NCBI GenBank assembly: GCA_934659415.1
Contig: CAKUHW010000022.1
Location: forward strand, 1 to 9,816
From: an uncultured Oscillospiraceae bacterium
GTDB lineage: Bacteria > Bacillota > Clostridia > Oscillospirales > Oscillospiraceae
DNA: 9,816 nt
Reading direction: 5' to 3'
Made by a program: the position numbers and the translations under genes. Positions 1 to 5,543 of this stretch are shown one piece after another (within the stretch, counting starts at the first letter, position 1; every line of letters starts with the position of its first letter). The notes under the pieces are model-generated. The model searched no databases. It was not told the origin of the DNA and was given only the letters and a program-made list of their open reading frames with translations.

Positions 1-475
1 GGCCGTATAGGATATGGCCGATCTCGCAGTGCAGGAAGCGCTCGGCGAAATTCAGGGCGGTGAACAGGACGATGGGCAGGTCCTTGGGGCCGTAAGTCAT
101 GTCGGCCAGGAGGTGCGCGCCCTCCGTCATTTCGTCGGTGAGGGCCAGCAGCAGCCCGTCGTGGGTCTCCTGGGTCTGGGTGAAGAAGGAGCGGATGACC
201 TTGTGTGTCAGCCGCGCCCCCGCCCGCTGCGCCGCCTGCTCCAGCTCTTCGGCGCACAGGGCGATCTGCTCCGCCGGTCTGCCGGACCGGCCCTCCTTGG
301 CCAGCAGGACGGCCCGCACCTGCTCTCCGGGAGTCAGGGCCGCCTCCAGATAGGCGGAGACCGGGTAGCGCACCGGCGTGCGGGCGGCGGGGACAGAGCG
401 GTCCCCGCTCTCGTAGATGCACGGGTCCGGCTCCCGACCCATGGCGACGTTGCAGAACAGGATCTTCTCTCCCAT
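1..475 (-). CDS. CARF-domain protein, TM1812/Csx2-like (partial, C-terminus beyond left edge)
   Basis: Reading leftward from the ATG at 475 the frame stays open to the window edge, giving the first 158 residues. They fit a Rossmann-like CARF domain of the CRISPR-associated TM1812/Csx2 group. A first beta strand (ILFCNVAMG, residues 5-13) is followed by a variable loop, a helix, a second strand (VRAVLLAKEG) and a helix rich in Glu/Ala. The signature segment ADMTYGPKDLPIVLF (124-138) leads into a helix and the strand HILYG (154-158). The family usually has D-[IM]-T-[HY]-G followed by a Pro-containing helix, then a YG strand. CARF domains of this kind bind cyclic oligoadenylates and control a C-terminal effector, which is not visible here. 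No cas gene or repeat array lies in the window. The Shine-Dalgarno match is weak (GAGAGG at 489-494, 13 bases away), but starting here keeps the first strand complete. The family call rests on recognised motifs only. Confidence 0.65.
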   Translation of the reverse strand, partial: MGEKILFCNVAMGREPDPCIYESGDRSVPAARTPVRYPVSAYLEAALTPGEQVRAVLLAKEGRSGRPAEQIALCAEELEQAAQRAGARLTHKVIRSFFTQTQETHDGLLLALTDEMTEGAHLLADMTYGPKDLPIVLFTALNFAERFLHCEIGHILYG

Positions 476-534
476 GCCTGTCTCATATCCTCTCGTGTGT
501 TTTGCCCCGGCCGCTCCCGGCGGGCTCTGTATGG

Positions 535-563
535 TATATAGGGCGGCCCCGGGCGGAGGTTAA
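535..563 (-). promoter_or_regulatory. Predicted promoter of the CARF-like gene
   Basis: On the minus strand TTAACC (558-563) and TATATA (535-540) are separated by exactly 17 bases, each matching the sigma-A consensus at 4 of 6 positions. Just upstream (about 570-600) is a strongly A/T-rich tract with A- and T-runs, resembling an UP element and conspicuous in this GC-rich DNA. The start site would fall near 528, leaving a leader of about 50 bases. With the terminator at 659-694 upstream, this makes the CARF-like gene its own transcription unit. Confidence 0.5.
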
Positions 564-658
564 CGGTTTCTGCAAAAAATTTTTCTTATTTTTTATAATT
601 CCCTTCATTTTACCATTCCGCGGCGGCGAGGGCAATCCCTTTTTCTCCCGCCGACGAC

Positions 659-694
659 AAAAAGGCCCGCTGCGAAATGGGACCGCAGCAGGCC
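659..694 (-). terminator. Intrinsic terminator of the FNT gene
   Basis: On the minus strand an 11-bp stem (684-694 pairing with 664-674, one mismatch, 9-base loop) is followed directly by TTTTT (complement of 659-663). It begins about 20 bases after the stop codon of the FNT gene, the expected place for a Rho-independent terminator, and separates that gene from the CARF-like gene downstream. Confidence 0.8.
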
Positions 695-714
695 CGGGGA
701 CCGGCAAAACGCTC

Positions 715-1341
715 TTAAGTTTTCTGACGGCCCGCCAGCTTCAGCCCCAGGGGGAGGAGCACGCCGCCCGCGCCGTTGCCCGCTGTGATCACCGCCAGGC
801 ACAGCAGGGCCCGGGGGGTCCACCCCGCCGCGGCAAAATAGAACATGTCGGCCACGCAGTGCTCGAAGCCGGCCAGGATGAACACCGTCACCCCCAGGCA
901 GAGCCCCAGGTATTTGCCCAGCTGGTGGGGGTTTTTCAGGTAGCTCTCTACGGAGACAAAAATGAGGATATTGCAGAATACTCCCAGCAGGAACAGGGAG
1001 AGCAGATCGTCCCCCAGCTTCACGGCGGTCAGAGCGGCCGCCTTCTCCCGCAGGCCGGGGCCCAGCCGGGTCAGGCGCAGCAGCAGGGCCGTGACCTCCG
1101 CCCCCGCCAGGTTGCCCAGCCAGACCACCCCCAGAAAGCCCCAGTAGCCCGCCCCCTTGCCCGGAAGGCAGCACACCTTGCCGGTGAACAGGTTCAGCCC
1201 CAGGGTGCACACCATGAACAGCCCCACGCAGAAAAAGACCGCCCCGGCCACCCTGCTGTCCAGCGCCAGAAACACTGCCCCGCCGATGGAGATGGCCGCC
1301 CCGGCCAGTACCGCCAGGACAAATTCACGAAACATCTTCAT
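715..1341 (-). CDS. Formate/nitrite transporter (FNT) family protein, compact
   Basis: A 208-residue hydrophobic protein with six likely membrane helices (about 5-27, 29-50, 66-90, 108-131, 141-165, 174-202). It carries FNT landmarks in order: LNLFTGK (49-55), WLGNLAGA (74-81), a CN-containing helix start (123-124) and GFEHCVADMFY (158-168), which holds the central His (H161) of the FocA/NirC pore. The family forms pentameric channels in the cytoplasmic membrane for small monovalent anions such as formate, nitrite or hydrosulfide. The substrate cannot be told from sequence. Most members have about 250-285 residues, so this one is short, with reduced loops and termini. The usual Asn in the EHxxAN motif is Asp165 here. 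The ATG at 1341 is chosen because GGAGGG lies 6 bases upstream; a start at 1395 would run through the predicted promoter. The gene is monocistronic: own promoter, own terminator, divergent from gdpP. Confidence 0.85.
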   Translation of the reverse strand: MKMFREFVLAVLAGAAISIGGAVFLALDSRVAGAVFFCVGLFMVCTLGLNLFTGKVCCLPGKGAGYWGFLGVVWLGNLAGAEVTALLLRLTRLGPGLREKAAALTAVKLGDDLLSLFLLGVFCNILIFVSVESYLKNPHQLGKYLGLCLGVTVFILAGFEHCVADMFYFAAAGWTPRALLCLAVITAGNGAGGVLLPLGLKLAGRQKT

Positions 1342-1365
1342 TTTGTGCCCTCCGAAATCCAAAGC

Positions 1366-1379
1366 TACAAGATATTGTA
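1366..1379. promoter_or_regulatory. Inverted repeat TACAA-N4-TTGTA at FNT start site
   Basis: Two perfect 5-base arms (1366-1370 and 1375-1379) flank GATA and lie at the predicted transcription start of the FNT gene, between its -10 box and ribosome binding site. The position suits a repressor operator. The arms are short, so chance is possible, and I cannot assign it to a regulator. Confidence 0.25.
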
Positions 1380-1385
1380 CATCTG

Positions 1386-1414
1386 AGTATAGCATATCCC
1401 GGGGCCGGGCGCAA
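1386..1414 (-). promoter_or_regulatory. Predicted promoter of the FNT gene
   Basis: On the minus strand TTGCGC (1409-1414) and TATACT (1386-1391) are 17 bases apart. The -10 matches sigma-A consensus at 5 of 6 positions, the -35 only at 3 of 6. The predicted start falls near 1379, giving a leader of about 40 bases to the GGAGGG/ATG of the FNT gene. Confidence 0.55.
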
Positions 1415-1490
1415 TTCTCTTTTTTGCAGCAGATTTTCCGCCCTCCGGAGGGCCGGTTTGAGAAAATTCCCGGAGATGGGGGCTTCCGCC

Positions 1491-1519
1491 TTGTTTTTGG
1501 CTGCGGCGTCTGCTATAAT
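1491..1519 (+). promoter_or_regulatory. Predicted sigma-A promoter of the gdpP operon
   Basis: TTGTTT (1491-1496, 4 of 6) and a perfect TATAAT (1514-1519) are separated by 17 bases. The predicted start lies near 1526, about 75 bases upstream of the gdpP start codon. It is the only strong forward promoter I see upstream of the seven plus-strand genes. The rest of the divergent region (1342-1600) holds the FNT promoter, two short repeats and a 12-base palindrome at 1441-1452, but no gene. Confidence 0.75.
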
Positions 1520-1600
1520 AATACATCTGATATGTGATACACTGGCTTGCTGTGCCCCGGCGGCGCCGGAGATGGAAGAACGGGGAGAGGAGGACCGCCT

Positions 1601-3613
1601 GTGAACAAAAAGATCCTGCAGCTGCTGGCGCCGAGATTTTACTTCTATTTTGTCGTGATGCTCCTGTTCTGCGGCGTCACCCTGTATCTGGGCAGGGGGG
1701 ACGTGGCTCTGGCGGAGCTGATCGTGACGGCGGTGCTCTACTGCGTCTACTACGCCTCCGCCCGGCAGCGCAGGGCCAATACCGACAGCTATCTGGCCCA
1801 GCTCACCTCCCGTCTGGACCGGGCGGGGGGAGACAGCACGGTGCATTGCCCGCTGCCCATGGTCATTTTCACTCCGGATACCGACGAGGTGATCTGGTCC
1901 AACGACCGCTTTCTCCACCTGGCCGGCCGGACCGAGGGGATCTTTGACAGCCGGATGTCCGAGCTGGTGCCCGGCTTCAGCACCCGGTGGCTGCTGGAGG
2001 GCAAGAACGAGTGCCCCGGCGAGGTGGCGGTGAACGGGCGGCGCTATCAGGTGTTCGGCGCCATGTCCCGCCCGGAGGAGGGGAGCGAGGGCGCGCCCCT
2101 GGCCACCACTTACTGGCTGGATATGACCGACCTGGCGGACACGGCCGACCTGTACAGGGCCACCCGCCTGGTGGTGGCGGTGCTCCTGCTGGACAACTAC
2201 GAGGACGCCATCAAGATCCAGGAGGACGCGGTGCGCACGGCCATGCTGGGGGAGATCAACCAGAAGTTCACCGAGTGGGTGGGGGAGACCGGCGGCCTCA
2301 TCCTCCGGCTGGACCGGGACCGCTATCTCTTCCTCTTCCAGGAGCAGTACCTGGACGGCTACCGCAGCGGCAAGTTCGACCTGCTGGACCGCATCCACGC
2401 CATCTGCACCCCCAACGGGATCCCGGTGACGCTGTCCATCGGCGTGGGCACCGATGGGGACAGCCCGGCGGAGCTGTTCCGCGCGGCCACCCTGTCTGCG
2501 GACATGGCCCTGTCCCGGGGGGGCGACCAGGCGGTGGTGAAGACCCGCTTCGGCTTTGAATTTTACGGCGGCCGCTCCCGGGAGACGGAGAAGCGCACCA
2601 AGGTGAAGAGCCGGGTGATGGCCTCCGCCCTGGGGGAGCTGATCTCAGACGCCTCCTGCGTGCTGGTCATGGGGCATCAGGCCGCCGACATGGATGCCGT
2701 GGGCGCCGCTGTGGGCGTGTGCGCCATTGCCCGCAGGCAGGGCGTGCCGGCCTACATCCTCCGGGAGGAGGGGGGGACCCCCGCCGACGAGCTGATCCGC
2801 CGGGTGCAGGAGATGCCCTACTATCAGGGCCGCTTTCTGGGGGCTCAGGAGGCGCTGCTGCGGGCGGACACCGACACCCTGCTGGTGGTGGTGGATACCA
2901 GCAGGCCCGAGCAGGTGGCCTGCCCCGAGGTGCTCACGTCCTGCAACAAGGTGGCGGTCATCGACCACCACCGCCGGGCGGCCACCTATATCGAGGGGGC
3001 GGCCCTCAACTTCCACGAGCCCTCCGCCTCCTCCGCCAGCGAGCTGGTCACCGAGCTCATCGGCTATCTCATGGAGCCGTCCGACCTGCAGACCGGCGAG
3101 GCCGAGGCCCTGATGGCGGGCATCATGCTGGACACCAAGAACTTCACCATGCGCACCGGCGGGCGCACCTTTGAGGCCGCGGCCCTGCTGCGCCGCGCCG
3201 GGGGGGATACCAACCAGGTGAAGAAGCTCTTCCAGACTGACCTGGCCGACACCATCGCCAAGTTCGGCATCATCCAGAAGGCCAGGCTGTACCGGGGGGA
3301 CATCGCCATCGCCCCGGTGGAGCAGGACGTGGGCCGGGTGGCTGCGGCCCAGGCGGCGGACGAGCTTTTGAACATCGCGGGGGTGAATACCTCCTTCGTG
3401 CTCTACCAGGAGCCGGACCGGGTGATCCTGTCCGCCCGCAGCATCAACGACACCAACGTGCAGGTCATCGCCGAGGCCCTGGGGGGCGGCGGGAACGGCG
3501 CCGCCGCCGGGGCCCAGATCCCGGGGGCCACGGTGGAGGAGGTCACGGCGCGGCTCACCGCCGCCCTGGACGACTACTTCCGCCCCGACCCGGGGACCGA
3601 CGGGACCGCATGA
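1601..3613 (+). CDS. gdpP: GdpP-type cyclic-di-AMP phosphodiesterase (DHH/DHHA1)
   Basis: The 670-residue product has the full GdpP (YybT) layout. Two membrane helices (about 12-31 and 35-53) are followed by a PAS-like domain (about 87-180) and a degenerate GGDEF domain (about 190-310) that lacks GGDEF and has DRDRY near 238-242 but keeps LSIGVG (278-283). The DHH phosphoesterase has H359-xxx-D363-x-D365, D432, D455-H456-H457 and D511, all expected manganese ligands. A DHHA1 domain (about 585-665) ends the protein. The family hydrolyses c-di-AMP to pApA at the membrane, affecting potassium balance and wall stress. In the DHHA1 glycine motif GGGGN (628-632), Asn632 replaces the usual His. The GTG at 1601 is preferred over an in-frame ATG at 1547 because GGAGAGGAGG (1584-1593) precedes it by 7 bases and nothing precedes 1547. 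It is the first gene of the operon, 43 bases before rplI. Confidence 0.93.
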   Translation: MNKKILQLLAPRFYFYFVVMLLFCGVTLYLGRGDVALAELIVTAVLYCVYYASARQRRANTDSYLAQLTSRLDRAGGDSTVHCPLPMVIFTPDTDEVIWSNDRFLHLAGRTEGIFDSRMSELVPGFSTRWLLEGKNECPGEVAVNGRRYQVFGAMSRPEEGSEGAPLATTYWLDMTDLADTADLYRATRLVVAVLLLDNYEDAIKIQEDAVRTAMLGEINQKFTEWVGETGGLILRLDRDRYLFLFQEQYLDGYRSGKFDLLDRIHAICTPNGIPVTLSIGVGTDGDSPAELFRAATLSADMALSRGGDQAVVKTRFGFEFYGGRSRETEKRTKVKSRVMASALGELISDASCVLVMGHQAADMDAVGAAVGVCAIARRQGVPAYILREEGGTPADELIRRVQEMPYYQGRFLGAQEALLRADTDTLLVVVDTSRPEQVACPEVLTSCNKVAVIDHHRRAATYIEGAALNFHEPSASSASELVTELIGYLMEPSDLQTGEAEALMAGIMLDTKNFTMRTGGRTFEAAALLRRAGGDTNQVKKLFQTDLADTIAKFGIIQKARLYRGDIAIAPVEQDVGRVAAAQAADELLNIAGVNTSFVLYQEPDRVILSARSINDTNVQVIAEALGGGGNGAAAGAQIPGATVEEVTARLTAALDDYFRPDPGTDGTA

Positions 3614-3656
3614 AAGACGACAGATAAATTTATTTTTCGATTTGGAGGAAACGACC

Positions 3657-4106
3657 ATGAAAGTGATCTTACAGCAGGACGTGAGGGGCCAGGGCAAGCG
3701 CGGCCAGATGGTGGAGGTGTCCGACGGGTACGCCCGCAACTTCCTTCTGCCCCGCAAGCTGGCGGTGGAGGCCACGGCGGACGCGCTGAACACCATGAAG
3801 ATGCAGGACAAGGCCAAGAAGGCCCGGGAGGCCGAGGAGAAGGCCCAGGCCGAGGCCGTGGCCGAGCAGCTGAAGGGCTGCCAGGTGAAGATCTCCGCCC
3901 GGGCGGGGCAGGGGGGCAAGCTGTTCGGCTCCGTCACCAGCAAGGAGGTCTCCGAGGCCCTCAAGGCCCAGTTCGGCCTGGACGTGGCCAAGGCCCGCAT
4001 TCTCCTGAGCGAGCCCATCAAGTCCTTCGGCCCCGTTGAGCTCAAGTGCAGGCTTGGGTATGAGGTCACGGGGACCATCTATGTGCTGGTGACCGAGGAG
4101 AAGTAA
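3657..4106 (+). CDS. rplI: 50S ribosomal protein L9 (bL9)
   Basis: The 149-residue protein is the standard length for bacterial bL9. The N-terminal domain (1-45) begins MKVILQQDV and carries the L9 signature GQ-G-KRG-MVEVSDGYARNFL around residues 11-34. A long charged helix rich in Lys, Glu and Ala (about 46-75) joins it to the C-terminal RNA-binding domain (about 78-146, including KLFGSVTSKEV). The protein binds 23S rRNA at the base of the L1 stalk and helps restrain frameshifting. ATG 3657 is used because GGAGG (3644-3648) precedes it by 8 bases and the product then begins like other L9 proteins. The 43-base gap after gdpP is unusually A/T-rich, including a 10-base palindrome at 3624-3633, which probably keeps the ribosome binding site unstructured. 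gdpP-rplI-dnaB is a conserved Firmicute order. Confidence 0.97.
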   Translation: MKVILQQDVRGQGKRGQMVEVSDGYARNFLLPRKLAVEATADALNTMKMQDKAKKAREAEEKAQAEAVAEQLKGCQVKISARAGQGGKLFGSVTSKEVSEALKAQFGLDVAKARILLSEPIKSFGPVELKCRLGYEVTGTIYVLVTEEK

Positions 4107-4117
4107 GAAACATACGC

Positions 4118-4149
4118 GGCGCGGGGGAGCGGATAACGCCCGCCGCGCC
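4118..4149 (+). other. GC-rich hairpin in the rplI-dnaB gap
   Basis: GGCGCGG (4118-4124) can pair with CCGCGCC (4143-4149) around an 18-base loop. No T-run follows, so it does not look like an intrinsic terminator. It lies about 20 bases upstream of the dnaB ribosome binding site and could mark an RNA processing or stability point. At this base composition chance is also possible. Confidence 0.3.
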
Positions 4150-4184
4150 TGCGGGACCATAGCTTACAGAGAGAGGTGAGGAAG

Positions 4185-5543
4185 TTGGACGAACTGAACG
4201 AGCTGGCGCTGCCCCACAGCGTGGAGGCGGAGCAGGCGGTGCTGGGCTCCATGCTCATTGACGACCGGTGCGTGCCCGATGTGGCCGCCCGCCTCACCCC
4301 GGACGACTTCTACATGCGCCAGAACCGGGAGCTCTACCAGGTGCTCTACGGGATGTTCAGCCACTTTGAGACCATCGACCCCATCACCGTGCTGGACCGG
4401 ATGAAGCAGGCGGGGGTGTTCGATGAGGAGCGCTCCATCCCATACCTGCGCCAGCTGATGGAGATCACCCCCACCGCCGCCAACGTGCTGGAGTACGCCG
4501 CCATCGTGGCGGACAAGGCGCTGCTGCGCCGGGTGGGGCAGGTGGCCGGGGAGCTGCTGGAGACCGTGCGCACCGAGGGAGGCACCGCCGCCAACGTGCT
4601 GGAGCTGGCCGAGCAGCGTATCTATGCCATCCGCCAGGGCCGCTCCGCCGTGGGCATGACCCACATCTCCGCGGTGATGAGCTCCGTGTGGGACACTATC
4701 AAGGAGCGCCAGGCCTCCGGCCAGGCCTTTCCGGGCATCTCCACGGGCCTTGCGGATCTGGACCGGAAGATCACCGGTCTGAACAACTCCGACCTGATCA
4801 TCCTGGCGGCCCGGCCCGGCATGGGCAAGACCTCTCTGGCGCTGAACATGGCCCTGGAGGCCGGCAAGCATTCCGGCAAGAACGTGGCCGTGTTCTCCCT
4901 GGAGATGAGCCGGGAGCAGCTGGGCATGCGGATGCTGTCCACCGAGTGCCTGATCGACAACAAGGCGCTGCTCACCGGGCGCATCAACGGGGACGAGCAG
5001 TGGAGCCGGGTGGCCCTGGGCGTGGCCGCCCTGAGCCAGACCAGCATCTATATCGACGACGATGCCACCCTCTCCGTGGCGGAGATCAACGCCAAGTGCC
5101 GCCGCATCAAGGACCTGGGCCTGGTGGTGGTGGACTATCTCCAGCTGATGACCTCTGCGGGCGGGCCCCAGCGCGCCGGCGACAACCGCCAGCAGATCGT
5201 GTCCGATATGTCCCGCTCCCTGAAGCTGATGGCCAAGGAGCTGAACGTGCCGGTGCTGTGTCTGTCCCAGCTGTCCCGTGCCAATGAGAGCCGGGGAGCG
5301 GGCCAGCGCAGGCCCATGCTGTCCGATCTGCGCGAGTCGGGCGCCATCGAGCAGGATGCCGACATCGTCATGTTCATCCACCGGGAGAGCTATTACGACA
5401 ACGATGCGGAAAATCCCAACGTGGCCGAGTGCATCATCGCCAAGAACCGCCACGGCGAGATCGGCTCGGTCATGCTGGAGTGGCGGCCTGAGTTCACCGT
5501 GTTCCGCAATCTGGAGCAGCGCTATGACGAGGACGACTACTGA
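4185..5543 (+). CDS. dnaB: Replicative DNA helicase DnaB (DnaC in Bacillus)
   Basis: A 452-residue helicase, close to the usual 440-460. The N-terminal DnaB domain (about 6-110) begins with the typical SVEAEQAVLGSML. The RecA-like C-terminal ATPase (about 175-445) has Walker A RPGMGKT (K215), Walker B VVVDYLQLM (D317), SQLSRANE, DLRESGAIEQDAD and the arginine finger in KNRHGEIG (R422). It works as a hexamer unwinding DNA at the fork and recruiting primase. No intein interrupts the ATP-binding motifs. I place the start at TTG 4185: AGAGAGGTGA (4170-4179) is nearly the full anti-16S complement and lies 5 bases upstream. The in-frame GTG at 4176 sits inside that site and is the alternative (three residues longer). 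The last 20 bases overlap tilS. Confidence 0.96.
   Translation: MDELNELALPHSVEAEQAVLGSMLIDDRCVPDVAARLTPDDFYMRQNRELYQVLYGMFSHFETIDPITVLDRMKQAGVFDEERSIPYLRQLMEITPTAANVLEYAAIVADKALLRRVGQVAGELLETVRTEGGTAANVLELAEQRIYAIRQGRSAVGMTHISAVMSSVWDTIKERQASGQAFPGISTGLADLDRKITGLNNSDLIILAARPGMGKTSLALNMALEAGKHSGKNVAVFSLEMSREQLGMRMLSTECLIDNKALLTGRINGDEQWSRVALGVAALSQTSIYIDDDATLSVAEINAKCRRIKDLGLVVVDYLQLMTSAGGPQRAGDNRQQIVSDMSRSLKLMAKELNVPVLCLSQLSRANESRGAGQRRPMLSDLRESGAIEQDADIVMFIHRESYYDNDAENPNVAECIIAKNRHGEIGSVMLEWRPEFTVFRNLEQRYDEDDY

Noticed and set aside
14..1386. Plus-strand open frames at 14-541 and 205-1386
   Set aside because: They run opposite the CARF-like and FNT genes, have low-complexity Pro/Arg/Gln-rich products, lack ribosome binding sites, and read through the FNT terminator and promoter.
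1441..1452. Perfect 12-base palindrome CCCTCCGGAGGG in the divergent promoter region
   Set aside because: No T-run follows on either strand and no gene ends here, so it is not a terminator. It is upstream of both promoters and short enough to be chance in GC-rich DNA.
1547..1600. In-frame upstream ATG that would add 18 residues to GdpP
   Set aside because: No Shine-Dalgarno site precedes it, and the added residues are Gly/Arg-rich and unlike GdpP N-termini. GTG 1601 has a strong site at good spacing.
2180..2550. GGDEF-like region of GdpP as a possible active diguanylate cyclase
   Set aside because: The GGDEF signature is absent, as in other GdpP proteins where this domain is degenerate, so c-di-GMP synthesis is not supported.
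3610..3627. Five-codon frame MKDDR overlapping the gdpP stop (ATGA)
   Set aside because: Too short, no own ribosome binding site, and no reason to expect a leader peptide for rplI. Most likely chance.
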